Below are positions 33,723-42,914 of a stretch of 64,000 nt of DNA, in pieces. Every line of letters begins with the position of its first letter. Positions within the stretch are counted from its first letter, which is position 1. The translations under genes were made by a program, and so were the position numbers. The stretch is from positions 1,240,001 through 1,304,000 of the forward strand of contig CP002084.1 of the NCBI GenBank assembly GCA_000143165.1. Direction: 5' to 3'. This stretch comes from Dehalogenimonas lykanthroporepellens BL-DC-9 (GTDB lineage: Bacteria; Chloroflexota; Dehalococcoidia; Dehalococcoidales; Dehalococcoidaceae). The notes under the pieces were generated by a model, which did not search any database, had not been told where the DNA came from, and saw only the letters and a program-made list of their open reading frames with translations.

Positions 33723-34513
33723 CCGACCAGATAGCCGCCATCGGCGACAATGGTAGTGCCGCTGATAAAATCAGCGAAACCGGAAGCCAGGAAGAGAGCT
33801 ACCCGGGCGATGTCATCGGGCACCCCCATTCTCCCCAAGGGAATGGTATCCACCACTGCTTTCATCATGGCGGCAACCTGTTCCTGAGTCATGCCCGGCG
33901 GCAAAGCGCCGCCGCCGCCGGTATTGATGGGGCCGGGGGCGATGGCGTTAACGGTAATCCCCTTGGGCGTCCACTCCTGAGCCAGGGCTTTGGTCAGCAT
34001 GACCACACCACCCTTAGAGGCATTGTAGGCTACCAACCGGCCCATCGGATGGAAAGCATCCACCGAGGCCAGATTGATAATCCGGCCGCTGTGGCCTTTG
34101 GCCATCATCGCCCGAGCCGCCGCTTGAGCGAAGAACATGGTACCCTTGAGATTGATATTCAAGGTGCGATCCCAGATTTCCTCGGTTAAATCAGCGCCTG
34201 TTGAGAATGGATAAACCCCGGCGTTATTGACCAGGATATCCAGGTCGCCATACACGGCCAGAGTTTCCTGAATGGTTCGTTCGGCACTGGCCGGCTTACT
34301 GGTGTCAGTCTGATTCTCACGGGCCTTGAAACCGGCTTTCCTGATTTCGGCTACCGTCGCCCGGGCGTTCTCCAGATTGATGTCGGACACCACAACGTTA
34401 GCCCCGGCCTCGGCCAGCCGGAAAGAGATAGCCTTGCCGATGCCGGCGGCACCCCCGGTAACGATGGCGGTCTTGCCGCTCAGGTTGAAAAGCTGACTGA
34501 TGGTCTGTTCCAC
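33719..34513 (-). CDS. short-chain dehydrogenase/reductase
   Basis: The 264-residue protein has 'GKTAIVTGGAAGIGKAISF' (TGxxxGIG cofactor loop), 'DILVNNAGVYPF', a catalytic Ser in 'INLASVDAFHP', Tyr and Lys in 'VAYNASKGGVVM', and 'VNAIAPGPINTGG' after it. Classical SDR of the 3-oxoacyl-ACP reductase/glucose dehydrogenase type. The first strand ends 'VVVSDINLENA': Asp after the second strand favours NAD(H). The substrate cannot be assigned. A single gene, convergent to hupD. Confidence 0.9.
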   Translation of the reverse strand: MEQTISQLFNLSGKTAIVTGGAAGIGKAISFRLAEAGANVVVSDINLENARATVAEIRKAGFKARENQTDTSKPASAERTIQETLAVYGDLDILVNNAGVYPFSTGADLTEEIWDRTLNINLKGTMFFAQAAARAMMAKGHSGRIINLASVDAFHPMGRLVAYNASKGGVVMLTKALAQEWTPKGITVNAIAPGPINTGGGGALPPGMTQEQVAAMMKAVVDTIPLGRMGVPDDIARVALFLASGFADFISGTTIVADGGYLVG

Positions 34514-34605
34514 TGTTTGCCTCCTTCCGGGTTTTATTCGTCACCATTATAACACCGGGTACTAGTACCTCATAGAAGATTTCCTATGAAAAGTGTAGAC
34601 ACCGA

Positions 34606-34621
34606 TTGTATAATTATACAA
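34606..34621. promoter_or_regulatory. 16-bp perfect palindrome before the ABC exporter operon (candidate TetR operator)
   Basis: TTGTATAATTATACAA is fully palindromic and includes a TATAAT hexamer, as expected for an operator over a -10 box. It is 93 bp upstream of the first gene; the TetR-family gene in the same operon is the obvious candidate ligand. Confidence 0.55.
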
Positions 34622-34713
34622 CTGTAGTAATTATCTAAGATACTACATTTTCCAGCAACCGCCGGCTTCCGCATCCTTTCGGGAGAACCGGCCTTGAAGA
34701 AGGAGACAAGGGC

Positions 34714-35595
34714 ATGACAGGCAACGTTATCGAAATCGACAAGCTCACCAAGATGTACGGCAAGAACCGGGGTATCACCGAGGTGGCCTTCAATGTACAG
34801 GAAGGCGAAATCTTCGGCTTCATCGGTCCGAACGGCGCCGGCAAGACCACCACCCTGCGGATACTGGTCGGCCTGATATTCCCGACCTCCGGCCAGGCCC
34901 GGATTTTCGGCCGCGACGTGGTGACCGAAGGTCATGATATCCGAGCCGAAATCGGCTACCTGCCGTCCGAGATTTTCTATTACGAAAACATGAAGGTGGC
35001 CGAACTGCTGAATTATTCGGCCAGCTTCTATAAAAAGGATTCTTCCAAGCGCATCAAGGACCTGGCGGAACGCCTGGAGCTGGATTTGACCCGTAAGATA
35101 GATGAGCTGTCATACGGCAACAAAAAGAAAGTGGGTATCGTTCAGGGCCTGCTCCATTCCCCGAAACTCATAATCCTGGATGAGCCGACGTCCGGACTGG
35201 ACCCGCTGATGCAGAGAGAGTTCTTCGACATTATCCGGGAAGAGAACGCCCGCGGCGCTTCGGTGCTGTTTTCCTCCCACATCCTCAGCGAGGTGCAGAG
35301 ACTGTGCCACCGACTGGCCATCATCAAGGAAGGGGCCATTATCCGGGTGGATGAGGTGGCCGCCATCAGCAAGGACGCTTACAAGAAGTTCCGCATCATC
35401 ACCGACGATGGTCTGAGCCAGGCGGAACTGCCGATGAGTGAAATCAGCGATTTCCGTCAGCAGGGCGAGGAGATGTCATTCATCTACCGCGGTGACATCA
35501 ATAAGATTATCCAGGCGGTGGCCGCTCACCGTATCCGGGACATCCAGATAGAGGAACCGGACCTGGAAGAAATATTCATGCACTACTATGAATAA
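34714..35595 (+). CDS. ABC-2 type exporter ATP-binding protein (first cassette)
   Basis: The 293-residue ATPase has Walker A 'GPNGAGKTTTLRIL', Q-loop region 'EIGYLPSE', a signature that reads 'ELSYGNKKKVGIVQ' instead of LSGGQ, Walker B 'LIILDEPTSGLDP' and a His switch in 'VLFSSHILSE'. A C-terminal ~70-residue extension ('FRIITDDGLSQAELP') is typical of drug and polysaccharide ABC-2 exporters. The genes at 35626 and 36427 encode its membrane partners. First gene of the operon, with GAAGGAG upstream. Confidence 0.92.
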   Translation: MTGNVIEIDKLTKMYGKNRGITEVAFNVQEGEIFGFIGPNGAGKTTTLRILVGLIFPTSGQARIFGRDVVTEGHDIRAEIGYLPSEIFYYENMKVAELLNYSASFYKKDSSKRIKDLAERLELDLTRKIDELSYGNKKKVGIVQGLLHSPKLIILDEPTSGLDPLMQREFFDIIREENARGASVLFSSHILSEVQRLCHRLAIIKEGAIIRVDEVAAISKDAYKKFRIITDDGLSQAELPMSEISDFRQQGEEMSFIYRGDINKIIQAVAAHRIRDIQIEEPDLEEIFMHYYE

Positions 35596-35625
35596 AGAGC
35601 GGAACCGGAGCACGAGGCTGAACCG

Positions 35626-36420
35626 ATGAACATATTCAAATTCGAGACCGGAAAACGATTGGCGACCACGCTTATCTGGATAGTGTCGGTGGGGTTTTTC
35701 ATCTATATCACCTTCGCCTTTTTCGAGTCCTTCCAGGGCGCGGCCTTTTCCGACATACTGGACAACTTCCCCGAAGCCTTCAAAAGAGCCTTCGGGCTGA
35801 CGCACGACCTGTCCACCATCCTGGGGTTCTTCGGCCTCATCGGCATCTACCTGTTTCTGGCCGGAGCCATCTTTTCCTCACACCTAGGCCTGAATGCGGT
35901 ATCGGTGGAGGAACGCGACCTGACGGCGGACTTTCTCATCTCCAAGCCGGTGACCCGCAACCGGATTCTCACTGCCAAGATATCGGCCGGACTGGTACAC
36001 CTGGTAATATTCAACATAGCCATGGGGCTTATCTGCTGGGCAGGCATGGAATCCTTCGGCGGCGGCCAGGATTACTCGATGAAGGCTTTCCTGCTCATCA
36101 TGGGCGGGCTGTTCATCTTCCAGCTCCTGTTTTATGCCATCGGCCTGATCATTTCGGTTCTGCTGAAGCGGATGGATTCACCACTGCCGTTTTCGCTGGG
36201 GCTGTCGGTGGGGCTGTACATCATGTACTCCTTCGAATCGGTCATCGCCGACACGCCGCTCAAGTACCTGGTACCGTATGACTACTTTGACCTGGCCTAC
36301 ATCATTGAAAACGAAGCCTTCAAGACCTACGGGCTGGTGGTCAGCCTGGCGGTCATCACCGCCGGCATCGTCGGCGGTTACATCCTGTACAACCGGAGGG
36401 ACATCGCCACGGCGATGTAG
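35626..36420 (+). CDS. ABC-2 type exporter permease
   Basis: The 264-residue membrane protein has about six predicted helices ('TTLIWIVSVGFFIYITFAFF', 'ILGFFGLIGIYLFLAGAIF', 'GLVHLVIFNIAMGLICWAGM', 'FLLIMGGLFIFQLLFYAIGL' and others) and ends with a helix and RRDIATAM. A cytoplasmic loop, 'ERDLTADFLISKPVTRNRIL', is the ABC_transporter 'coupling helix' region of this family. It is followed after six bases by a second permease; the two probably form a heterodimer with the upstream ATPase. Confidence 0.85.
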   Translation: MNIFKFETGKRLATTLIWIVSVGFFIYITFAFFESFQGAAFSDILDNFPEAFKRAFGLTHDLSTILGFFGLIGIYLFLAGAIFSSHLGLNAVSVEERDLTADFLISKPVTRNRILTAKISAGLVHLVIFNIAMGLICWAGMESFGGGQDYSMKAFLLIMGGLFIFQLLFYAIGLIISVLLKRMDSPLPFSLGLSVGLYIMYSFESVIADTPLKYLVPYDYFDLAYIIENEAFKTYGLVVSLAVITAGIVGGYILYNRRDIATAM

Positions 36421-36426
36421 CTTAAA

Positions 36427-37218
36427 ATGAATATATTCAAGCGCGAATTCAAAGCCAACCTGAAAGCCCTGGTCATCTGGTGCCTGGCCTATGCCGGAAT
36501 GATGGGTATCGCTTCGGTGGAGTTTTCGGTGTACAACGACCAAGCCGACGAGGTCAATCAGTTTCTGGAATCACTGCCGGAAGCCCTACAGCAAGCCTTC
36601 GGCATGGACGGACTGAGACTGGATATTCCGGAGGGCTATTACGGCTACCTGGCCGGATTCATCATCCTGGCTTCCTGTATCTACGCCACCCTGCTGGGAG
36701 CTCAGATACTGTCCCGGGAAATCAACAAACGCACCGCCGAGACCACCTTTACCCTGCCGGTGACGCGGCAACACATGGTAAGCTGGAAACTGGCCGTGGC
36801 CGTCCTCAATTGCTTTATCCTGACGGCAGTGACCTTCGCCGGAACCCTGGCGGCCTTCTCTCCCTATGAGATGAGCGCCGATTTCATCAAGGGCGTCGGT
36901 GTCTATATGCTGATCATCCTTCTCCTCGAGATGTTCTTCCTGGGAATGGGCCTGCTGATTTCGATGCTTCTGAAGCGCCACAAGAGGACCGGTTCCATTG
37001 CCGCATCGATTACGGTTGGTGTCTATTTCCTGTCGTTCATCGCTAAAATCAACGAAAACACCGAGTTCCTGAAATACTTCACACCCTTCGAGTTCTTCCC
37101 GGCGCCGGAGGTGGTCAACGGCCGGGAATTGGAAACTTTCGGTTTCATTATCGCCCCGCTGGCGACGGCGACCTTTTTCTTCGCCGCCTACCGGCTGGTA
37201 AGATTCAAGGATTTGTAA
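36427..37218 (+). CDS. ABC-2 type exporter permease
   Basis: The 263-residue protein resembles the preceding permease: N-terminal 'FKREFKANLKALVIWCLAY', a 'EINKRTAETTFTLPVTRQHM' loop equivalent to the coupling segment, and six helices ('LIILLLEMFFLGMGLLISML' among them). It overlaps nothing; the TetR gene begins one base after its stop, so translation is coupled. Cargo unknown. Confidence 0.85.
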   Translation: MNIFKREFKANLKALVIWCLAYAGMMGIASVEFSVYNDQADEVNQFLESLPEALQQAFGMDGLRLDIPEGYYGYLAGFIILASCIYATLLGAQILSREINKRTAETTFTLPVTRQHMVSWKLAVAVLNCFILTAVTFAGTLAAFSPYEMSADFIKGVGVYMLIILLLEMFFLGMGLLISMLLKRHKRTGSIAASITVGVYFLSFIAKINENTEFLKYFTPFEFFPAPEVVNGRELETFGFIIAPLATATFFFAAYRLVRFKDL

Positions 37219-37219
37219 C

Positions 37220-37858
37220 ATGGCAGTCAGGAAAAACATCGAACGACCCGATCGGCGGCAGAAAATCATCGACGCCGCGGTCAGCCTGTTCCACCGGACT
37301 CACGACGTGCGGAAGGTAACCGTCGAGGATATCGCCGGGGCGGCCGGGGTTTCGCCCACGACCGTGTATAACCAATTCGGCAACCGCGACGCCCTGGTTT
37401 TTGAGGCGGCCCGATCCCTGATTCGGGACATTCTGGCCAACGCCCGGAATTTCATGCTCTCTGACCTGCCGTTTCCCGCCAAACTGACCGGTATGATATA
37501 CGGCAAACTGGAACTGACGGCCAACGTCAATAGCGAAATAATCACCCGACTGATGACCCAGGATGCGAAAATCGCCCCGTTCCTTGAAGAAATTTACGGA
37601 AATGAGGTCAACCAATTGTGGCTGGAGATGCTGGAGGAAGGCAAACGTCAGGATTATATCGAGCGTTCGTTAAGCCCCGATGCATTTCTAGCCTACATGG
37701 ACGCCATGCGTATCGGCTTTTCTGCCAAGGGGGATTTATTCAAGGACTGGCAGAACCGCATGGATTTGATTGAAGAACTGTCCCGGCTGTTTTTTTACGG
37801 CTTCCTGAAAAAGGACGTTGACCTGTTCGGCAAGAAGGAGAAACAAGGGCATGACTGA
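37220..37858 (+). CDS. TetR-family transcriptional regulator of the exporter operon
   Basis: The 212-residue protein has the N-terminal HTH 'RRQKIIDAAVSLFHRTHDV' and 'TVEDIAGAAGVSPTTVYNQF', the TetR_N domain. The ~150-residue C-terminal ligand domain is less conserved. It sits between the two ABC cassettes and overlaps the second ATPase gene by eight bases. It probably represses the whole operon at the palindrome 34606-34621 and releases in the presence of the exported compound; this is inferred from position. Confidence 0.88.
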   Translation: MAVRKNIERPDRRQKIIDAAVSLFHRTHDVRKVTVEDIAGAAGVSPTTVYNQFGNRDALVFEAARSLIRDILANARNFMLSDLPFPAKLTGMIYGKLELTANVNSEIITRLMTQDAKIAPFLEEIYGNEVNQLWLEMLEEGKRQDYIERSLSPDAFLAYMDAMRIGFSAKGDLFKDWQNRMDLIEELSRLFFYGFLKKDVDLFGKKEKQGHD

Positions 37859-38717
37859 AAAATCCATCATCGTGGAAAACCTGACCTACCGCTACGGCGA
37901 CCTGCTGGCGGTGGATCATGTCAGCTTCGAGGTCGGCCAGGGGGAGATATTGGGATTTCTGGGGCCCAACGGCTCCGGCAAGACCACCACACAGAAGATG
38001 CTGACCGGCCAACTCCTGCCGAAGGAAGGCCGGGCGCTGTTACTGGGTATCGACGTGGCCAGGAACCCGGACGGGGTGCAGGCGCGCATCGGCGTCTGCT
38101 TCGAGCAGACCAATCTGTACGAAGCGATGAGCGCCCTGGACAATCTGAAGCTGTTCGCCGAACTGTTTGGGGTCAAGGAATTCGACGGCTACGCCCTGCT
38201 GAAGCGGGTAGGCCTGGCCGGGCGGGAAAAGGACAAGGTGTCCGGCTATTCCAAGGGCATGAAGCAACGCCTGATGATTGCCCGTTCCATGGTCAACACC
38301 CCGGAAATCCTGTTTATGGACGAACCGACTTCCGGGCTGGACCCGGTTTCCGCCGAGTCTATCCGGCGTATCATCCTGGAGGAACGGGGCCGGGGCGCTA
38401 CGGTGTTTCTGACCACCCATGACATGTGGGAAGCCGACAAACTGTGCGACCGGGTGGCTTTCCTGGAGAGCGGGCGCATCGCCGCCCTGGATACGCCACA
38501 CGCCCTGAAACAGCTTCACGGCAAACGCTCGCTGGTGGCCGAAATCGCCGCTCCGGACGGTAAGCTGTCCCGCCGGGAAGTAGCGCTGGACAACGATAAA
38601 ACGGCAACCGACATCCAGCGGCTGTTCGACGACGGCAAAGTAGTCACCCTGCATTCCGAAGAAGCCACACTGGAGGACATTTTCATCAAGATTACCGGAC
38701 GGAGGCTGACAGAATGA
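37851..38717 (+). CDS. ABC-2 type exporter ATP-binding protein (second cassette)
   Basis: ATG 37851 (MTEKSIIVENLTYRYG) is chosen over the upstream in-frame start at 37818, because GAAGGAG lies just before it. The 288-residue ATPase has Walker A 'GPNGSGKTTTQKML', signature 'SGYSKGMKQRLMIA', Walker B 'ILFMDEPTSGLDP' and the switch His in 'VFLTTHDMWE'. The C-terminal extension is short. It serves the two large permeases that follow and overlaps the first by four bases. Confidence 0.92.
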   Translation: MTEKSIIVENLTYRYGDLLAVDHVSFEVGQGEILGFLGPNGSGKTTTQKMLTGQLLPKEGRALLLGIDVARNPDGVQARIGVCFEQTNLYEAMSALDNLKLFAELFGVKEFDGYALLKRVGLAGREKDKVSGYSKGMKQRLMIARSMVNTPEILFMDEPTSGLDPVSAESIRRIILEERGRGATVFLTTHDMWEADKLCDRVAFLESGRIAALDTPHALKQLHGKRSLVAEIAAPDGKLSRREVALDNDKTATDIQRLFDDGKVVTLHSEEATLEDIFIKITGRRLTE

Positions 38718-39769
38718 ACGGCCGGGTCATCGGGGCTCTGCTCAAAAAAGACCTCTCCCTCTTCATGAGTTCCCGGTTCTATCTGTTCATCACCATCCTG
38801 AGCCTGGTGTTTTACGTGGCCATCTATCTCATCATGCCGGCCAATACAGAGGAGAAGCTTTCCCTGGGCATGCATGCCCCGCTAGTGCCTCCGGCTTTCG
38901 AGATGCTGGCCGCCGAGGGGACCGAGGTGAGTTACTTCGACAGCGATGAAGCGCTGAGAGAGGCAGTGCTGGCGGGTGACTTTAATGTAGGCCTGACCCT
39001 GCCGACAGACATCATGGATACCTGGGCCGACGGTGGCAAGCCGGAGATAACCGTGTATTATGCCGCCACCGCACCGCCGGAGATAGCCGAGGCCGTCATC
39101 ACCCTGGTCAGGGAACTGTCCTACATCCAGACCGGCGATATACTGGCCTTCGACACCACCGAGGAGGTCATGGGGCCGGATCTGCTGGGCGAGCAGATAG
39201 CTTTACGCGACCGGATGCGGCCGATGCTGGTCATCCTGATACTGCTGACCGAAATCATGACGCTGGCCTCGCTCATCGCCGTGGAAATCGCCCAGGGCAC
39301 CGCCCGGGCGCTCCTGGTGACGCCGATGCGCACCGGCGACCTGTTCACCGCCAAGGGCATCCTGGGCGTCGGTCTGGCGCTGGCTCAGGCAGTGTTGTTC
39401 ATGGCTATCGTCGGCGGCCTGGCGCATCAACCGCTCATCATTATAACCACCCTGCTCCTGGCCAGTTTCTTCGTGGTGGGCACCGGATTCCTGGTGGCCT
39501 CGCTGGCCCGGGATGTCAATTCGGTCACCGGCTGGGGCATGGTCATCCTGATACTCTTCGCCATACCGGGGTTCGGCGCCGTGGTGCCGGGACTGCTGGC
39601 GGACTGGGCGCGGGTTATTCCATCTTATTACCTGATAGATACCGTCAACCGGGTGGCCAATTACGGCGCCGGCTGGAGTGAAGTGGGCGGCAACCTGGCG
39701 ATTACCGCCGCGGTCACCGCCGTGATACTGGCCGCCGGGCTGGTGGCTTTAAGGAGGCGTTTCCAATGA
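38714..39769 (+). CDS. ABC-2 type exporter permease with extracytoplasmic domain
   Basis: The 351-residue protein has one N-terminal helix ('RFYLFITILSLVFYVAIYLI'), a ~150-residue extracytoplasmic domain ('ITVYYAATAPPEIAEAVITL'), then five helices including 'MLVILILLTEIMTLASLIAV' and 'MVILILFAIPGFGAVVPGLL'. 'ALLVTPMRTGDLFTAKGI' is the conserved ABC2_membrane_3 loop. It shares ATGA overlaps with both neighbours, so this half of the operon is tightly coupled. Confidence 0.87.
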   Translation: MNGRVIGALLKKDLSLFMSSRFYLFITILSLVFYVAIYLIMPANTEEKLSLGMHAPLVPPAFEMLAAEGTEVSYFDSDEALREAVLAGDFNVGLTLPTDIMDTWADGGKPEITVYYAATAPPEIAEAVITLVRELSYIQTGDILAFDTTEEVMGPDLLGEQIALRDRMRPMLVILILLTEIMTLASLIAVEIAQGTARALLVTPMRTGDLFTAKGILGVGLALAQAVLFMAIVGGLAHQPLIIITTLLLASFFVVGTGFLVASLARDVNSVTGWGMVILILFAIPGFGAVVPGLLADWARVIPSYYLIDTVNRVANYGAGWSEVGGNLAITAAVTAVILAAGLVALRRRFQ

Positions 39770-40833
39770 AAATCGGACGCGTCGGTACGCTGGTCAGGAA
39801 CGAAGTAATCCACGGCCCCAAGGACTTCATGGTAGCTCTGGCCGTAGTCTTCCCCATCCTGGCGGCGCTGTTCATCAACCTGGCCTTCGGCAACATCTTC
39901 ACCGAAAAGGCCAAACTGGGCATTTACGACCAGGGCGGTTCAGCGGTGGTAGCGGTACTGGAAGAATCAGAGGCGCTGAGCGTCAGCTCTTTCGACAGCG
40001 AATTGGCCCTCCGGTCGGCGGCAACCGACGGCTCGGTGGACATGGGCATTGTCCTGCCGGAAGACTTCGATACGGCCGTTGAGTCCGGTGTCATCCGACT
40101 CAAGGCTTTTGTCTGGGGCGAAAGCCTGGCCAAAAACAGGGCTGTCATTCCGGTAGCCCTGGCCGACGCGGTACGGACGGTGAAAGGTTCGGAACTGCCG
40201 GTTGATATCGAACAGGTAGCCCTGGGTGACGAAGCCGGCCTGTCCTGGAGCAACCGGCTGTTGCCGCTCATCGTGCTGATTGGGGTATTTTACGGCGGAC
40301 TGATGCTACCGTCATCAGGGCTGATAAACGAGAAGCAGAACCGCACGCTGGAAGCGCTTTATGTCACGCCGACGACGCTGGGCGAGATTTTCCTGTCCAA
40401 AGGCATCATCGCCACCACTCTGGCTACCTTCATGGGGGTGCTGACGCTGGTGCTGTCCGGCACCTTCGGCGGTCAGGTGTTACTGGTGATACTGGTGCTT
40501 TTCCTGGGCGCCATCATGGGAACCGAAATCGGCCTGCTGGCCGGCGCCTGGGTAAACGACATGAACTCCCTGTTCTCTGTGCTGAAAGCCGGAGGCATTC
40601 TGCTGTTCGGCCCGGCCATCGTCTATATGTTCCCGCAGATACCGACCTGGGTAGGGTACCTGTTCCCGACTTATTACGTGGTAAGGCCGGTGGTGGACCT
40701 GTCGGTGGCCGGCGCCTCCTTCGGCGATGTCGCCCCGTTCATCGCCGTGCTGGCAGTGCTGGTACTGGCCGGCGGCTGGCTGGTGGCCAGCGTGGTGCGG
40801 CGGATGTCCACCCGGGCGCTGAGACTGGCCTGA
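39766..40833 (+). CDS. ABC-2 type exporter permease with extracytoplasmic domain
   Basis: The 355-residue protein has the same plan as the preceding permease: N-terminal helix ('MVALAVVFPILAALFINLAF'), extracytoplasmic domain ('LGIYDQGGSAVVAVLEESEA'), five C-terminal helices and the loop 'EKQNRTLEALYVTPTTLGEI'. The two permeases would form a heterodimer like YbhR/YbhS-type exporters. Last intact gene of the operon. Confidence 0.87.
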   Translation: MKIGRVGTLVRNEVIHGPKDFMVALAVVFPILAALFINLAFGNIFTEKAKLGIYDQGGSAVVAVLEESEALSVSSFDSELALRSAATDGSVDMGIVLPEDFDTAVESGVIRLKAFVWGESLAKNRAVIPVALADAVRTVKGSELPVDIEQVALGDEAGLSWSNRLLPLIVLIGVFYGGLMLPSSGLINEKQNRTLEALYVTPTTLGEIFLSKGIIATTLATFMGVLTLVLSGTFGGQVLLVILVLFLGAIMGTEIGLLAGAWVNDMNSLFSVLKAGGILLFGPAIVYMFPQIPTWVGYLFPTYYVVRPVVDLSVAGASFGDVAPFIAVLAVLVLAGGWLVASVVRRMSTRALRLA

Positions 40834-40875
40834 CGGGTATTTTTATAACGAGTCTTCTGAAGAAAGGAAACGACA

Positions 40876-41078
40876 ATGGATGCTTCAACATGGTAGGGTA
40901 TCGGTCTGACAATTTATGCGCTTCTGGTCATCGCCATCACACTGACTAAACCGGCACCCGTCTGGGGCCTGGTAAAATTCAGGCCTTCGTCAAATTGTTC
41001 GGCGAGAAGGGCACTGTGATATTCTTCCTGGTGTTTTCCGTCATCGTGCTGGGCATAGGTATCGCACTTTTGATTTGA
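40876..41078 (+). pseudogene. decayed small membrane protein gene
   Basis: ATG 40876 follows AAAGGAAACG. The frame reads MDASTW, a TAG stop, then 'GIGLTIYALLVIAITLTKPA'. Near 40972 the frame slips: adding one A to GTAAAATT gives 'VKIQAFVKLFGEKGTVIFF' and a second helix ending 'LGIGIALLI' and TGA. Repaired, it would be a 67-residue two-helix protein. A nonsense change and a one-base loss make it a pseudogene. The family is not recognised; it fills the gap between the exporter operon and ybeY. Confidence 0.6.
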
Positions 41079-41135
41079 ATCATTACCGGTGACGGGCTGA
41101 CCGGCGGCTACCATTGTGCTATCATGTAGCCGAAC

Positions 41136-41621
41136 ATGAAGATAGACATCACCGTCGACCGGGAATATAAGAAAGCGGTTTCGGTACTCTGGTTGCGTTC
41201 TCTGGCGCGACAGATACTGGTGGCCCAGTGCGCCGAAGCCGGCTCTGAAATGGGCATCTACATCACCGGCCAGGAAAAGATGCGGGAACTCAACCGCGTC
41301 TATCGGGGCAAGGACAAGCCGACCGACGTGCTGTCCTTTTCATTTTATGTCAAAGAAGCTTCCGGCAGTGCCGAGACCGACGTGGAATTTCCGGTGCCGG
41401 AAGATGGATCGTTGCACCTGGGAGAACTGGTCATTTCCCTGCCCCAGGCGGAACTGCAGGCGGCGGAACTGGGGCACTCCGTGAAAACCGAACTGGCCCG
41501 TCTGCTGATTCACGGCGTCATGCACCTGCTGGGCTTCGACCATGAAAAGGATGCCGACGCCGAAATCATGGAAGCCCGGGAACTGGAAATATTAAAACAA
41601 TTGGCGCCTTTGCTGGCATGA
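41136..41621 (+). CDS. ybeY: endoribonuclease YbeY, rRNA maturation factor
   Basis: The 161-residue protein has the zinc motif 'HGVMHLLGFDH' (HGxLHLxGYDH) and the earlier 'RELNRVYRGKDKPTDVLSF' element. YbeY processes 16S rRNA 3' ends and takes part in ribosome quality control. The family usually has 'LGDIVIS'; here it is 'LGELVIS'. Its stop overlaps the next start in ATGA. Confidence 0.93.
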   Translation: MKIDITVDREYKKAVSVLWLRSLARQILVAQCAEAGSEMGIYITGQEKMRELNRVYRGKDKPTDVLSFSFYVKEASGSAETDVEFPVPEDGSLHLGELVISLPQAELQAAELGHSVKTELARLLIHGVMHLLGFDHEKDADAEIMEARELEILKQLAPLLA

Positions 41622-42187
41622 AGGTCATTGGGCTTTCCGGCAGTCCGCGATTGGGCGGCAATACCGAACAACTGCTGTATGAAGTACTGCGCGGCGCCAG
41701 AGAGGCCGGCGCCGAAACCCGCACCATCGAAGTGGCCGGCATGAATATCGCCGGCTGTACCCACTGCGATTTCTGCCGCCGTACCGGCGAATGCAAGATA
41801 GCCGATGACATGACCATAGTATACGAAGCCTTGAGAGAAGCCGACCGGATAGTGGTGGCTTCACCGCTCCACTTCATGTCGGTCACCGCCCAGCTCAAGG
41901 CGGCTATTGACCGCTGTCAGTGCCTATGGGCGCGCAAGTATGAATTGGGCCTGCCGCCGCTGGAACCAGTCAAGCCGCGGAAAGGGCTGTTCATCGCCGT
42001 GGGCGGCCGCCAAACGAAGACGTTGTTCGACGCGGCGCGGGTTACCGTCAAATCCCTGTTCGTGGTGCTGGGCGTAGAATATGCAGAGGAACTGCTGTTC
42101 CCGGGTGTGGACGAGGCCGGCGCTATCAACGCCGTACCTGAGGCTCTGATGCAGGCTTTTGAAGCCGGGCAGAAGCTGGTAGAATAA
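41618..42187 (+). CDS. iron-sulfur flavoprotein-like FMN reductase
   Basis: The 189-residue protein has 'VIGLSGSPRLGGNTEQLL' (FMN loop) and 'CTHCDFCRRTGEC', the same Cys-x2-Cys-x2-Cys-x5-Cys arrangement as the protein encoded at 24183-24791, probably binding [4Fe-4S]. 'RIVVASPLHFMSVTAQLKAAI' and 'GLFIAVGGRQTKTLFDAA' complete the flavodoxin fold. It overlaps ybeY by four bases and precedes a flavin reductase gene, so a small electron-transfer operon is likely. Confidence 0.85.
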   Translation: MKVIGLSGSPRLGGNTEQLLYEVLRGAREAGAETRTIEVAGMNIAGCTHCDFCRRTGECKIADDMTIVYEALREADRIVVASPLHFMSVTAQLKAAIDRCQCLWARKYELGLPPLEPVKPRKGLFIAVGGRQTKTLFDAARVTVKSLFVVLGVEYAEELLFPGVDEAGAINAVPEALMQAFEAGQKLVE

Positions 42188-42209
42188 GGCGGTCTTTCAA
42201 GGAGCAATT

Positions 42210-42779
42210 ATGGCAAAGATAAAACTCGGCCCCCAGGCACTGATGTACCCCATGCCGGCTCTGCTGGTGGGCGTCCAAGTCAAAGAAAAGCCCAACTTTA
42301 TCACCGTGGCCTGGGGCGGTATTGCCTGCGGAGACCCGCCGATGATATCCGTGGCCATCCGTCACACCCGTTACAGCCTGAAAGGCATACTGGAAAACAA
42401 GTGCTTCTCAGTTAATGTACCCGGCGCTGACCTGGTAAAGGAATTGGATTATTGCGGCATTGCCTCCGGTTCTAAAGTGGATAAGGTAGCCGCCTGTAAT
42501 TTCAAAATCACCACCGGCAAACTCTGCGGCGCGCCGCTCATTGAGCAGTGCCCCATCAACCTGGAATGCGAGCTTTACCATACCATCGCCCTGGGCAGTC
42601 ATGTACTGGTCATCGGCAGGATTACCGAGACGCATATCTCCGAGGACTGCCTGACCAACGGCCGGCCGGATGTGGCCAAGATCAACCCTCTTATCTACAC
42701 CACCGCCCAGTCACAATACCAGACGCTGGGTGAGGTGGTCGGCAAGGCCTTCAGCATCGGCAACGAACTCAAATCCTGA
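42210..42779 (+). CDS. flavin reductase-like domain protein
   Basis: The 189-residue protein has a flavin reductase-like split-barrel: 'YPMPALLVGVQVKEKPNFIT', 'AWGGIACGDPPMISVAIR', 'TRYSLKGILENKCFSVNVP', and 'LECELYHTIALGSHVLVIG'. Members bind FMN; some are flavoredoxins that carry electrons in anaerobes. AAGGAGC precedes the ATG. It is 22 bases after the flavoprotein gene and probably co-transcribed with it. Confidence 0.88.
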   Translation: MAKIKLGPQALMYPMPALLVGVQVKEKPNFITVAWGGIACGDPPMISVAIRHTRYSLKGILENKCFSVNVPGADLVKELDYCGIASGSKVDKVAACNFKITTGKLCGAPLIEQCPINLECELYHTIALGSHVLVIGRITETHISEDCLTNGRPDVAKINPLIYTTAQSQYQTLGEVVGKAFSIGNELKS

Positions 42780-42914
42780 GCCCGGACATCTATTATTTCC
42801 GTCATCAACGCCGGCAATGCTGGCGTTTTCCGTCGGGCACAATCGCTTCCGTGGCATTTTCAGGCCAAAAGCGGTAAAATTATTGTTTAGTGTTTATCCT
42901 GAGGAGCTTGTTTC

